64,000 nt of DNA from Nodosilinea sp. FACHB-131 (GTDB lineage: Bacteria; Cyanobacteriota; Cyanobacteriia; Phormidesmidales; Phormidesmidaceae): the NCBI RefSeq assembly GCF_014695395.1, contig NZ_JACJOF010000010.1, positions 62,001 to 126,000 of the forward strand. The letters are read 5' to 3'. Below, piece by piece: positions 18,269 to 27,666 of the stretch. Position 1 is the stretch's first letter. Every line of letters starts with the position of its first letter. The position numbers were made by a program, and so were the translations under genes. The notes under the pieces were generated by a model. It was not told where the DNA came from, did not search any database, and saw nothing but the letters and a program-made list of their open reading frames with translations.

Positions 18269-18356
18269 GGGAAGTTTTGAGTTTTGAGTTCTTAGTTTTG
18301 AGTTTTTGCGGTAGAGCATCAATTCAACACTCAAAATTCAACATTCAAAACTTTCC
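18269..18356. repeat. Intergenic imperfect hairpin of AGTTTTG-like words
   Basis: A run of GTTTTGA/GAGTTCT-like words (18273-18306) faces a complementary run of CTCAAAA/TTCAACA words (18328-18356). Together they can form a long imperfect stem between the CpcT gene and leuS. It uses different heptamer-like words from the AGGTTCA family but the same architecture. Confidence 0.55.
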
Positions 18357-18453
18357 TTCACTCCCCCGCTCCATCACCCCCACTTGCTCCCCCGCCGCCA
18401 CTGATCGCTATGATGGGGAACATCGCACCAGTGCAGCATTAGGAGTCAAGGAC

Positions 18454-21048
18454 GTGGAGTCCAAATATATCCCCGCAGACATCGAGAAGAAGTGGCAGCA
18501 GGCTTGGGCCGAGCAGGGGCTAGATCGGGCGATCGAGAACCCCGATCAGCCTAAGTTCTATGCGCTGTCAATGTTTCCGTACCCGTCGGGGAACCTGCAC
18601 ATGGGCCATGTGCGCAACTACACCATCACCGATGTGGTGGCGCGGGTGCGGCGGATGCAGGGCTACCGAGTGCTGCACCCCATGGGTTGGGATGCTTTTG
18701 GTTTACCGGCGGAAAATGCGGCGATCGATCGCGGCGTTCACCCCGCCCAGTGGACCTACCAAAACATTGACCAGATGCGGGCGCAGCTGCAAGAACTCGG
18801 CCTCTCCTACGACTGGGAACGCGAGGTAGCGACCTGTGCTCCCGATTACTACCGCTGGACCCAGTGGATTTTCATCCAAATGCTGCAAATGGGGCTGGCC
18901 TACCAGAAAGAGGCGGCGGTCAACTGGGACCCCATCGACCAGACGGTGCTGGCCAACGAGCAGGTGGATAGCGAGGGGAAGTCGTGGCGATCGGGGGCGA
19001 GCGTCGAGAAAAAGCTGCTGCGTCAGTGGTTCCTCAAAATTACCGACTACGCTGAAGAGCTGCTGCAAGACCTGGATAAACTGCCCGGCTGGCCCGAGCG
19101 GGTACGCACCATGCAGGCCAACTGGATTGGCAAATCGACCGGCGCACGGGTGGTTTTCAAAACTGAGTCGGGAGAGGCGCTGCCGGTGTTTACCACCCGA
19201 CCCGATACCCTGTGGGGCGCAACCTTCATGGTGCTGTCGCCCGAGCATCCCCTAGTGGAGAAGCTGATTGCGCCCGATCGCGTCGCGGCCATAGACGACT
19301 ACCGCAAGGCCGCTGCCGCCAAGAGCGAGATCGATCGCACCGCCGAAGACCGCGAAAAAACTGGTGTGTGGACCGGCAGCTATGCCGTGAACCCCGTCAA
19401 CGAGGCCAGAATTCCGATCTGGATTGCTGACTACGTACTGATGGGTTACGGCACTGGGGCAATTATGGCGGTGCCCGCCCACGACCAGCGCGACTTTGAG
19501 TTTGCCCGCAAGTTTGGCCTGCCTGTCAAGGTCGTAGTGCAGCCAGTGGGGGAATCTCTCGACGGCGACACCATGACCGCCGCCTGGGCCGGAGAAGGCG
19601 TGATGATCAACTCTGGGCCGCTCAATGACATTCCGGCGGGTAAAGGGGAGGCTGAAAGCGTCCCAGCCGCCATTCACTGGCTGGAAACCAACGATAAAGG
19701 CCACGGTGAGGCCAACTACCGCCTGCGCGACTGGTTGATTTCTCGCCAGCGCTACTGGGGTGTTCCCATCCCCGTGGTGCACTGCCCCGAGTGCGGCATT
19801 GTGTCCGTGCCCGACGAACAGTTGCCGGTGACGCTGCCTGAGGATGTGGAATTTTCGGGGCGGGGAGCCTCTCCCCTGGCGCAGCTAGAGCACTGGGTGA
19901 ATGTGCCCTGCCCCACCTGCAATCGCCCCGCCCAGCGCGAAACCGACACCATGGACACCTTCATCGACTCGTCCTGGTATTTTTTGCGCTACACCGATGC
20001 TCAGAACCCTGAGTCGGCCTTTGCCCAGGCCCAGGCCAACGGCTGGATGCCGGTGGATCAGTATGTAGGCGGCATTGAGCACGCCATTTTGCACCTGCTG
20101 TATTCACGGTTTATTACCAAAGTGCTGCGCGATCGCGGCCTGCTCGCCTGCGATGAACCCTTTGAACGGCTGCTAACCCAGGGCATGGTGCAAAACACCA
20201 CCTACAAAAACCCCAAAACCGGCAAGTACGTCGCCCCAGAGGACGTCGCTGATCCTACAAACCCTGTGGACCCCGACACGGGGGATGCTCTGGAGGTGTT
20301 CTACGAAAAGATGTCGAAGTCGAAGTACAACGGCGTCGACCCCAAATCGGTGCTGGCCAAGTACGGGGCCGATACCGCCCGCATGTTCATTCTCTTCAAA
20401 GCACCCCCCGAAAAAGACCTGGAGTGGGACGATGCCGACGTAGAGGGGCAGTTCCGATTTCTCAACCGCGTCTGGCGTCTAGTCATCGAATACATCGCCA
20501 CTGTAGGGGCGAACGGTGGTTCGCCCGCCGGGGAGGTGGCCGCCGCTGATCTCTCCAAAGATGAGAAAACCCTGCGCCGTGCCATCCACACCGCCATTCA
20601 GGCAATCACCGAAGACATCGACGGCGACTACCAGTTCAACACCGCCGTGTCGGAGCTAATGAAGCTCAGCAACGCGCTCACCGATTCTGCCGCTAAGGAT
20701 TCCCCGGTCTATGCCGAGGGCGTGCGCGCCCTGGTGCTGCTGCTGGCCCCCTTTGCCCCCCATATGGCCGACGAACTGTGGCACCAGTTGGGCAATACCG
20801 ACTCAGTTCACCGCGCTCCCTGGCCCGTGTTTGACCCCGCTGCCCTAGTGGTAGATGAGATCACGTTGGTCATCCAGATTATGGGCAAAACGCGCGGCAC
20901 TCTAGAGGTGCCTGCCGACTCCGACAAAGCCGCCCTGGAGCGGTACGCCCGCGAGTCGGAAGCGGCCCAGCGCTACCTGGAAGGCAAGGAAATCAAGAAG
21001 GTGATCGTGGTGCCGGGCAAGCTGGTGAACTTCGTGGTGGGGGGGTAG
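18454..21048 (+). CDS. leuS: Leucine--tRNA ligase
   Basis: Class Ia synthetase charging tRNA-Leu, 864 residues from the chosen start. The HIGH motif is HMGH (residues 49-52), KMSKS begins near residue 619, and the CP1 editing domain lies between them ([22 protein letters not shown]). The open frame runs back to 18277 through an intergenic repeat. The GTG at 18454 has AGGAG 8 nt upstream (18441-18445) and matches the family N-terminus [14 protein letters not shown], so it is preferred. Confidence 0.96.
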   Translation: MESKYIPADIEKKWQQAWAEQGLDRAIENPDQPKFYALSMFPYPSGNLHMGHVRNYTITDVVARVRRMQGYRVLHPMGWDAFGLPAENAAIDRGVHPAQWTYQNIDQMRAQLQELGLSYDWEREVATCAPDYYRWTQWIFIQMLQMGLAYQKEAAVNWDPIDQTVLANEQVDSEGKSWRSGASVEKKLLRQWFLKITDYAEELLQDLDKLPGWPERVRTMQANWIGKSTGARVVFKTESGEALPVFTTRPDTLWGATFMVLSPEHPLVEKLIAPDRVAAIDDYRKAAAAKSEIDRTAEDREKTGVWTGSYAVNPVNEARIPIWIADYVLMGYGTGAIMAVPAHDQRDFEFARKFGLPVKVVVQPVGESLDGDTMTAAWAGEGVMINSGPLNDIPAGKGEAESVPAAIHWLETNDKGHGEANYRLRDWLISRQRYWGVPIPVVHCPECGIVSVPDEQLPVTLPEDVEFSGRGASPLAQLEHWVNVPCPTCNRPAQRETDTMDTFIDSSWYFLRYTDAQNPESAFAQAQANGWMPVDQYVGGIEHAILHLLYSRFITKVLRDRGLLACDEPFERLLTQGMVQNTTYKNPKTGKYVAPEDVADPTNPVDPDTGDALEVFYEKMSKSKYNGVDPKSVLAKYGADTARMFILFKAPPEKDLEWDDADVEGQFRFLNRVWRLVIEYIATVGANGGSPAGEVAAADLSKDEKTLRRAIHTAIQAITEDIDGDYQFNTAVSELMKLSNALTDSAAKDSPVYAEGVRALVLLLAPFAPHMADELWHQLGNTDSVHRAPWPVFDPAALVVDEITLVIQIMGKTRGTLEVPADSDKAALERYARESEAAQRYLEGKEIKKVIVVPGKLVNFVVGG

Positions 21049-21082
21049 AGGATACCTCTAGGGTAATTACACGGTTATGGAG

Positions 21083-21134
21083 AGGGCATAGGGTGTAGGG
21101 TTCAAGGTTCTACCTTAGACCTTGAACCCTAGTT
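21083..21134. repeat. Intergenic hairpin repeat (AGGTTCA-like family)
   Basis: tagggttcaaggt (21096-21108) and accttgaacccta (21119-21131) are perfect 13-bp arms with a 10-nt loop, 48 bp after leuS. It belongs to the same family as 1-66 and 9160-9226. Confidence 0.8.
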
Positions 21135-21179
21135 CTTAAACATCCCAACGCACCGGCCTTCATAGAGCTTGATAAACCT

Positions 21180-21755
21180 ATGCCCATGCTCCGCCTAAAA
21201 CTTCCCCACCACCCTGTTCCTAACGCCCCGCCCGAACTGATCATCGAGGCGGGCAGAAGTGAAGCGCAATACTTTCGCGACCTGTGACGCGGTGGTGCCC
21301 GCTAGCGTGATGATTGTTGGCTTTGTGAACTTTTTAACCTCAGGCCTGATTCTGCTGGAGCTGATGGCTTGGTATCAGCAGGTGCCCTCGGGACAGGTGG
21401 TGACGCTGCCTGTGTTTATGGCGATCGCCTTTGCAGTAGCCATTGGGGCAGGCCTGCGGCTAGCGGGCCTCAATGGGCAGTACCGCGATTTTCGCTACGT
21501 AGTACCGTTTTTGGTGCAGTTTGGCCTTGATCTATCGCCGGTGGGTTTCAGCAGCGCCATCATTCCTAATCACTGGCGGTTGCTCTATTTCTCAAATCTA
21601 TGGCAGGCATAATCCGTGGCGTTCGCTGGATCATTATAGGTGTCGGTTTATCGCTGTACTGGCCGGGCTTTTTGCTGTCGCTGGTGCTGGTGCTGCTGGT
21701 CACCGGAATGCTAAATTTCCGCCGTGGGAAGCATACCTTTGCTGACGTTATATAA
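21180..21755 (+). pseudogene. Decayed ABC-2 polysaccharide export permease (Wzm-like)
   Basis: Three pieces of one permease survive. Frame 1 (21180-21287) starts with ATG and reads to ELIIEAGRSEAQYFRDL then stops, which matches the conserved N-terminus of cyanobacterial Wzm permeases. From about 21288 another frame reads VVPASVMIVGFVNFLTSG ... VPFLVQFGLDLSPVGFSS, the C-terminal half of the permease. From 21600 the first frame resumes with MAGIIRGVRWIIIG ... FADVI, the normal C-terminus. The central membrane core, roughly 90 residues by family length, is missing, and one base appears lost near 21597 (AAT CTATG where AATCCTATG is expected). It directly precedes wzt, its usual partner. Confidence 0.85.
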
Positions 21756-21847
21756 ACCCATGCAACTTTCATAAAGCCTAGGGGCACAATGAGCACAATG
21801 GCGGATGCGCCAGCTAGGTGAACTGCCCCCGTTCCACAGCCCCCTCA

Positions 21848-23182
21848 ATGTCAGACTCAGTTATTCAAGTCGAAAATCTCGGCAAAAAGTATGTTCTTGG
21901 CCAGCAGCAGGGCAACTCTCGTTACGTAGCCCTACGCGACGTAGTTGCCGATGGGGTCAAGTCTTTCAGTCGTCGTCTACGCTATCCTCTTAAGCACAAA
22001 ATTAAACCTCAACACGATGAGTTTTGGGCGCTAAAGGATGTTTCCTTTGAAGTGAACCAGGGCGAGGTTGTGGGCATTATTGGCCGCAATGGGGCGGGCA
22101 AGTCAACACTGCTTAAAATTCTCAGCCGTATCACCGAGCCCACTAAAGGGCGAGTTCGTCTGCGAGGCCGGGTGGCCAGTTTGCTAGAGGTGGGCACCGG
22201 GTTTCATCCCGAGCTAACCGGGCGAGAGAATATCTTTCTCAACGGTGCAATTTTAGGTATGAGCCGGGCCGAGATTAACCGCAGATTTGATGAAATTGTT
22301 GAGTTTGCTGAAGTCTCTCGGTTTTTAGACACGCCAGTCAAGCGGTATTCCAGCGGTATGTATGTGCGGTTGGCCTTTGCCGTTGCTGCTCACCTAGAAC
22401 CTGAGATCTTAGTGGTCGATGAAGTGCTGGCGGTAGGCGATGCCGCTTTTCAAAAGAAGTGCCTCGGCAAGATGGGTGATGTGGCCAAGCAAGAGGGCAG
22501 AACCGTTCTTTTTGTTAGCCACAACATGACCGCAGTGGAGTCACTATGCCAAACGGCCCTGATGCTAAGCGACGGGCAAGTGTCGTTTCGGGGCAATGCC
22601 CGCACTGCGATCGCTAAATACGTATCTGAAACCAATCTTGTTACCTCTGGCCATGTTGATCTATCTACCCGCTTGACGGAACGGTATGGCCCAAAGCAAT
22701 ATGCAACACTAAAAAGCTTCAGCCTTCTAGATATTGACGGTCACTGTGTAACCACCCTTCAGATGGGACAACCGGTCAGCTTCAGAGTTGCGATTGATTT
22801 CAAGGTGTCAAGCGATAGCTACGAGATTGGCATTGCCATTTGTAACCTGCACGGCGTTAGACTGCACTACCTGATTTCTAATTGGGAAAACAATTTGAAT
22901 GTGGCCATTCCAGGCTGTCACACAGTTGAGGCTTTCGTACCAGCTATTCACCTATTTCCAGGAGAATATTCTGTCAATGTCTGGGTGAAAAAACAGGGAG
23001 AAGCTTACGACGATGCCGTCCATGAGGCTACAGGATTTACTGTTCAAGAGTCTCAAATCACCAACCAATACGCTTACTTCGAAAGGTATTCCACCAATAC
23101 ACAGGTTTATACCCCTAGTCGGTGGCAAATTTCTCAAGATGATAACTTAGGCAAAACCATTTTTGCCAAAACAGAACAGTAA
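21848..23182 (+). CDS. wzt: Polysaccharide ABC transporter ATP-binding protein with C-terminal binding domain (Wzt-like)
   Basis: A 444-residue ABC ATPase of the Wzm/Wzt exporter that moves undecaprenyl-linked O-antigen across the inner membrane. The nucleotide-binding domain (about 1-250) has Walker A GRNGAGKST, signature YSSGMYVRL and Walker B EILVVDEVLAVGD. The C-terminal beta-sandwich (about 270-430) is the carbohydrate-binding type that selects terminally modified glycans. The ATG at 21848 (MSDSVIQVENLGKKY) is favoured over the longer frame. Its cognate permease immediately upstream is a pseudogene, so it may be orphaned or pair with a permease elsewhere. Confidence 0.92.
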   Translation: MSDSVIQVENLGKKYVLGQQQGNSRYVALRDVVADGVKSFSRRLRYPLKHKIKPQHDEFWALKDVSFEVNQGEVVGIIGRNGAGKSTLLKILSRITEPTKGRVRLRGRVASLLEVGTGFHPELTGRENIFLNGAILGMSRAEINRRFDEIVEFAEVSRFLDTPVKRYSSGMYVRLAFAVAAHLEPEILVVDEVLAVGDAAFQKKCLGKMGDVAKQEGRTVLFVSHNMTAVESLCQTALMLSDGQVSFRGNARTAIAKYVSETNLVTSGHVDLSTRLTERYGPKQYATLKSFSLLDIDGHCVTTLQMGQPVSFRVAIDFKVSSDSYEIGIAICNLHGVRLHYLISNWENNLNVAIPGCHTVEAFVPAIHLFPGEYSVNVWVKKQGEAYDDAVHEATGFTVQESQITNQYAYFERYSTNTQVYTPSRWQISQDDNLGKTIFAKTEQ

Positions 23183-23215
23183 AACCAAAGACTCGCTACA
23201 TTCAAACTATTTACC

Positions 23216-24232
23216 ATGAAAATTACTGAAGATACATCCATTTTGGTGACTGGCGGCACCGGCTCCTTTGGCAAAAAGTTTGTTGACACCATTCTCAAAA
23301 AATTTCCTAGTATTAAACGGCTCGTCATCTACTCAAGAGATGAGCTAAAGCAGTTCGAGATGGCCCAAGTATTTCCACCATCGAAATATCCCGGCATTCG
23401 ATACTTTATTGGCGATGTGAGAGATCAGCAGCGGCTAATTCGTGCCTTTGAGCGAATTGATATTGTCATCCACGCGGCAGCCCTAAAACAAGTGCCCACT
23501 GCCGAATACAACCCGATGGAGTGCATCAGAACTAATGTTTTAGGTGCTGAAAATGTAATTGAGGCATCCCTTAGTACCCAAGTTAAGAAGGTTGTTGCCC
23601 TCTCCACCGACAAAGCGGCAGCTCCCATTAATCTCTATGGAGCGACTAAACTTTGCTCCGACAAACTATTCATCGCTGCTAATAACATTAAGGGCATACG
23701 CGAGCTTAGTTTCTCCGTTGTTCGCTACGGTAATGTGATGGGCTCTCGGGGGTCGGTTATTCCTTTCTTTCTAGATAAACGCAAGGAGGGTGTTTTGCCG
23801 ATCACAGACCCCACCATGACCCGATTTAACATTTCCCTTGAAGAGGGGGTTGACATGGTGCTTTGGGCAATTAAGCACGGTTGGGGAGGAGAAATTTTTG
23901 TGCCGCGCATTCCGTCTTATCTGATTACTGATGTGGCCAAGGCCATTGGTCCTGACTGTGATTACCCAGTTGTAGGCATTAGGCCAGGCGAAAAAATCCA
24001 CGAAGAGATGATTACGACTTCAGACTCTTACACCACCGTAGATCTTGGCCATTACTATGCTATTTTGCCGATTCAGGGGGCGTACTCAATCGAAGAGTAC
24101 TGCAAGAAAATGGATGCTAAGCCTGTAGAACCAGGATTTAGCTACAACTCGGGGCAAAATGAAAAGTTTCTCAGTGTTGAGGAGCTACAAAACCTCATCA
24201 AATCGCATGTTGACCCTCACTTTTCTGTTTGA
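23216..24232 (+). CDS. pseB: UDP-N-acetylglucosamine 4,6-dehydratase (inverting)
   Basis: First enzyme of pseudaminic acid synthesis: C4,C6 dehydration with C5 epimerisation of UDP-GlcNAc to UDP-2-acetamido-2,6-dideoxy-beta-L-arabino-hexos-4-ulose. A 338-residue extended SDR with Rossmann motif TGGTGSFGKKF, STDKAAAPINLYGATKL containing the YxxxK catalytic pair, and RPGEKIHEEMITTSDSY typical of PseB/FlaA1-type enzymes. Cytoplasmic. It is followed 3 nt later by pseC, so both are likely in one transcript with wzt. Confidence 0.95.
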   Translation: MKITEDTSILVTGGTGSFGKKFVDTILKKFPSIKRLVIYSRDELKQFEMAQVFPPSKYPGIRYFIGDVRDQQRLIRAFERIDIVIHAAALKQVPTAEYNPMECIRTNVLGAENVIEASLSTQVKKVVALSTDKAAAPINLYGATKLCSDKLFIAANNIKGIRELSFSVVRYGNVMGSRGSVIPFFLDKRKEGVLPITDPTMTRFNISLEEGVDMVLWAIKHGWGGEIFVPRIPSYLITDVAKAIGPDCDYPVVGIRPGEKIHEEMITTSDSYTTVDLGHYYAILPIQGAYSIEEYCKKMDAKPVEPGFSYNSGQNEKFLSVEELQNLIKSHVDPHFSV

Positions 24233-24235
24233 TCA

Positions 24236-25402
24236 ATGGCCCCTTTTATCCCCTACGGTCGGCAGAGCATTAGCCAGTCAGATATTGATGCCGTGGTTGC
24301 GGTGTTGAAGTCTGACTGGCTGACCCAAGGACCTGCGATCGCCCAGTTTGAGCAGGCTGTAGCTGACTACTGCGGCGTCAACTACGCTGTGGCTGTCTCT
24401 AGCGCTACCGCCGCGCTCCACATTGCCTGCCTGGCCGCTGAACTCAGCCCCAACACTGCGCTTTGGACATCGCCCAATACCTTTGTGGCCTCGGCCAACT
24501 GTGGTTTGTACTGCGGGGCCACGGTCGATTTTGTGGATATCGATGCTAAGACCTACAACCTCGACGTTGCCCTACTGCAGCAGAAATTGATCCAAGCGCA
24601 GCAAGACAATACACCGCCTAAGGTTGTCGTACCTGTGCATTTTGCGGGGCAATCGTGCGATATGGCGGCGATCGCACCCCTGGCCCAAGAGTACGGCTTC
24701 ACCGTGATTGAAGATGCCTCCCATGCTATCGGCGGGCAGTATCGGTGCAAGCCCGTGGGCTGTTGCGAGTTTTCGGACATGGCGGTGTTTAGCTTTCACC
24801 CAGTCAAAATTATCACCACTGGAGAGGGCGGCATGGTGCTGACTAACCAAAAGCCACTCTACGACAAGCTGGTGCGTCTGCGCAGCCATGGCATTACCCG
24901 TGCCCCCGAACATATGGAGGGTGAAAGCCACGGCCCCTGGTATTACCAGCAGCTAGAGCTGGGGTTTAACTACAGAATGACTGATATTCAAGCAGCTTTG
25001 GGAACCAGCCAAATGCAGCGGCTGCCGGCCTTTGTGCAGCGTCGTCGAATGCTGGCCGATCGCTACTTCGAACTCTTGCAGGGTTTGCCAATCATGCTGC
25101 CCGTTCAACATTTGGATGCGGCCTCTAGCTGGCACCTCTTTGTGATTCGGCTCATGCTCGATACTCTCCAGTTGAGCCATCGGCAGGTGTTTGAAACCCT
25201 GCGAGACAAGGGTATTGGGGTAAACCTGCACTACATTCCTGTGCATACTCAGCCCTACTACCAAAGCCTTGGCTTTCAGCCGGGCGATTTTCCGGAGGCG
25301 GAGCAGTACTACCGTGAGGCCATCAGTCTACCTCTGCACTACGAGATGGGCTTAGACGAGCAAGATTACGTCGTCGATTGTTTGCGAGCGTGCTTAACAT
25401 GA
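24236..25402 (+). CDS. pseC: UDP-4-amino-4,6-dideoxy-N-acetyl-beta-L-altrosamine transaminase
   Basis: A 388-residue PLP aminotransferase of the DegT/DnrJ/EryC1 fold that aminates C4 of the PseB product. Motifs are PYGRQSISQSDIDAVVAVLKSDWLTQGP (PseC-type N-terminus), VSSATAALH, EDASHAIGG, and FSFHPVKIITTGEGG with the Schiff-base lysine. Start at 24236, three bases after pseB. The stop overlaps the next start as ATGA. Assignment as PseC, rather than another sugar aminotransferase, rests on the flanking genes and this N-terminus. Confidence 0.93.
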   Translation: MAPFIPYGRQSISQSDIDAVVAVLKSDWLTQGPAIAQFEQAVADYCGVNYAVAVSSATAALHIACLAAELSPNTALWTSPNTFVASANCGLYCGATVDFVDIDAKTYNLDVALLQQKLIQAQQDNTPPKVVVPVHFAGQSCDMAAIAPLAQEYGFTVIEDASHAIGGQYRCKPVGCCEFSDMAVFSFHPVKIITTGEGGMVLTNQKPLYDKLVRLRSHGITRAPEHMEGESHGPWYYQQLELGFNYRMTDIQAALGTSQMQRLPAFVQRRRMLADRYFELLQGLPIMLPVQHLDAASSWHLFVIRLMLDTLQLSHRQVFETLRDKGIGVNLHYIPVHTQPYYQSLGFQPGDFPEAEQYYREAISLPLHYEMGLDEQDYVVDCLRACLT

Positions 25403-26136
25403 CAATCACAATTATCGTGCAGGCCCGCATGACCTCGACGCGACTGCCCGGCAAGGTGCTCAAACCCGTGCTGGGTAAACCGTTGCTGACGTACCAAATC
25501 GAACGGCTCAAGCGGGTAAAGGCCGCCGACAGCATTGTGATTGCCACCACTGAAAACAGTGCTGATGACCCAATCGTTGAGCTGTGCCAAGCCCTAGCGG
25601 TTGACTATTTTAGGGGCTCTGAGCAGGATGTGTTGTCGCGCTACTACCGGGCCGCCCAGACCGCCCAAGCCGATGTTGTGGTGCGTGTAACCTCAGACTG
25701 TCCGTTGATTGATCCAGAGGTTATCGATGAGGTTATACAGGTTTATATAGCTCAGCGCGATCGCTACGACTATGTCTCCAACTCGCTTCGGCGCAGTTAC
25801 CCACGGGGGCTAGATACTGAAGTATTCTCAGCCCAAGCACTAGAGCAGGCTCACCGCGAGGCCATTGCACAGCCCGACCGCGAGCATGTTACTCCGTTTA
25901 TTTACAACCATCCCAATCGCTATGCGATCGGTCAAGTGACCACTGCTCAAGATCTCAGCCGTCACCGCTGGACGGTGGATACCCCCGAAGATTTCGAACT
26001 GATCAAACGCATGCTGGAAGCGCTGTATCCCCAGGTACCAAACTTCACCCTACAAGACTGCCTAGACTTGCTCAGTCAGCACCCCGACTGGACTGTCATC
26101 AACAGCCATGTTGAGCAAAAGGCCTACGGACAATAG
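25399..26136 (+). CDS. pseF: Cytidylyltransferase (PseF/SpsF-like)
   Basis: A 245-residue nucleotidyltransferase that would activate pseudaminic acid as CMP-Pse. The N-terminus IIVQARMTSTRLPGKVL is the SpsF/cytidylyltransferase signature, followed by VVRVTSDCPLIDPEVID and HRWTVDTPEDFELIK. It is an SpsF-subfamily protein, as in Bacillus, rather than the NeuA-like PseF of Campylobacter, so CMP-Pse synthesis is inferred from context. The start at 25399 overlaps the pseC stop as ATGA. Confidence 0.88.
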   Translation: MTITIIVQARMTSTRLPGKVLKPVLGKPLLTYQIERLKRVKAADSIVIATTENSADDPIVELCQALAVDYFRGSEQDVLSRYYRAAQTAQADVVVRVTSDCPLIDPEVIDEVIQVYIAQRDRYDYVSNSLRRSYPRGLDTEVFSAQALEQAHREAIAQPDREHVTPFIYNHPNRYAIGQVTTAQDLSRHRWTVDTPEDFELIKRMLEALYPQVPNFTLQDCLDLLSQHPDWTVINSHVEQKAYGQ

Positions 26137-26139
26137 CCC

Positions 26140-27654
26140 ATGCACCTTCTTTTTCGAGCGGATGCCTCAACTCAGATAGGAACAGGTCACGTGATGCGCT
26201 GCTTGGCCCTGGCTCAAGCCTGTTTGGCTGAGGGCGGGCAGGCCTATTTTTTGATGGGCAGCGAGGGGGCTAGTCTGGCGCAGCGGGTTCTAGATGAGGG
26301 GGCGCAGGTCAGCTATTTGTCAGCTCAGGGCGGGAGCGAGGGTGATGCTCAACAGGCGATCGCGCTGGCTAAAACATGTCAGGCCGATTGGGTGGTGGTG
26401 GATGGTTACCATTTTGGGGCTGAGTACCAAAAATGGCTAAAGGATGCGGGGCTAAAGGTGCTTGCGATCGACGACTATGGTCATGCGTCGCACTACTGGG
26501 CCGATGCAGTGCTAAACCAAAATATTACTGCCGATGCAGCGCTTTACCCCAGTCGAGAGTCTCACACGCAGTTACTTTTGGGTACTCGCTACGCACTGCT
26601 CAGAAAAGAGTTTTGGCCCTGGCGCACCTGGCAGCGACAGATACCATCTATAGCCTCTAAGGTGTTGGTTACCTTAGGTGGTTCTGATCCAGACAATGTA
26701 ACTCTGCTAGTTATTCAGGCGTTGCAAAAAGCCCAGATTGAGGGCTTGGAGGTTGTTATTATAGTAGGAGGTAGTAACCCCTACTATGAGCAACTTGATC
26801 AGGCAATAAAAAGCTCAGAAGTTTCAATTATCCTGAAGCAAAATGTGACAAACATGCCTGAGCTAATGGCTTGGGCCGATCTAGCGATCACTGCGGGAGG
26901 AAGTACTTGTTGGGAAACTGCATTTATGGGGCTACCAAGTATAGCGATTACATTGGCAGAAAACCAAACTGCAATTGTGAAAAGCCTCTCTGATTTAAGT
27001 GTCGTCATCGGTATTGGCTCTCATAAAGATTTTGCGATCGACTCTCTCGCTCATTGTTTACAAAAGTGCCTCAAGCAGCAGGAATTGCGCTCAAGTCTGT
27101 CGAAAACATCCAGTAGCTTAGTAGATGGGTACGGCTCCGATCGACTGATAATGACTCTGCAAAACAACCCTATCAGGTTTAGGCCTGTTGTTAAAGAGGA
27201 TTGTTCGTTGCTTTGGCATTGGGCCAATGATTCAGTAACGAGAGCTGCTTCATTCTCGTCAGAACCTATTTCTTGGTACGAGCATATTCAATGGTTCGAT
27301 ACCAAGATTAAATCTGAAAGTTGTAGAATGGATATTGCTCTAGATAATCGAGATCGGCCTGTAGGCCTAATTCGATATGACATTGATTTCAAAAATGAAG
27401 CCGTAGCTTCAATCACTATTGCCAGTCAACATAGAGGAAAGGGTTATGCCTTTCCAATCATTGAAAAAACCTCCGAAAAAATATTGAGTGAATCAAAGTT
27501 GCGTCAAATAAACGCATACATTAAACGCGATAATCTGGCATCCATTAAGGCTTTCTTGAAGGCAGGATTTAAGCAAATTGACATGCCGTCTTCAAGGCTT
27601 GACGGCAATGAACCAAATGTAATCCATTTAGCAAAACAAAATTACAGCTTTTAA
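26140..27654 (+). CDS. pseG: PseG-PseH fusion: UDP-sugar hydrolase and N-acetyltransferase
   Basis: A 504-residue bifunctional protein. Residues about 1-340 are PseG, the GT-B-like hydrolase that removes UDP from UDP-2,4-diacetamido-2,4,6-trideoxy-beta-L-altropyranose (FRADASTQIGTGHVMRCLAL, LGGSDPDN, AITAGGSTCWETAFMGLP). Residues about 345-500 form a GNAT acetyltransferase, expected to be PseH acting on the C4 amine, with acetyl-CoA motif QHRGKGYAF. PseH acts before PseG in the pathway, so fusion would channel substrate. From about 26640 to the end the DNA becomes clearly AT-rich with fewer HIP1 sites, unlike the first 500 bp. No separate pseH is seen nearby, supporting the fusion. Confidence 0.9.
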   Translation: MHLLFRADASTQIGTGHVMRCLALAQACLAEGGQAYFLMGSEGASLAQRVLDEGAQVSYLSAQGGSEGDAQQAIALAKTCQADWVVVDGYHFGAEYQKWLKDAGLKVLAIDDYGHASHYWADAVLNQNITADAALYPSRESHTQLLLGTRYALLRKEFWPWRTWQRQIPSIASKVLVTLGGSDPDNVTLLVIQALQKAQIEGLEVVIIVGGSNPYYEQLDQAIKSSEVSIILKQNVTNMPELMAWADLAITAGGSTCWETAFMGLPSIAITLAENQTAIVKSLSDLSVVIGIGSHKDFAIDSLAHCLQKCLKQQELRSSLSKTSSSLVDGYGSDRLIMTLQNNPIRFRPVVKEDCSLLWHWANDSVTRAASFSSEPISWYEHIQWFDTKIKSESCRMDIALDNRDRPVGLIRYDIDFKNEAVASITIASQHRGKGYAFPIIEKTSEKILSESKLRQINAYIKRDNLASIKAFLKAGFKQIDMPSSRLDGNEPNVIHLAKQNYSF

Positions 27655-27666
27655 TTTATCGATTTT

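Noticed and set aside
21259-21612. An intact small membrane protein
   Set aside because: Sequence matches the C-terminal half of Wzm only, with the N-terminus and the last part in another frame; best read as a pseudogene.
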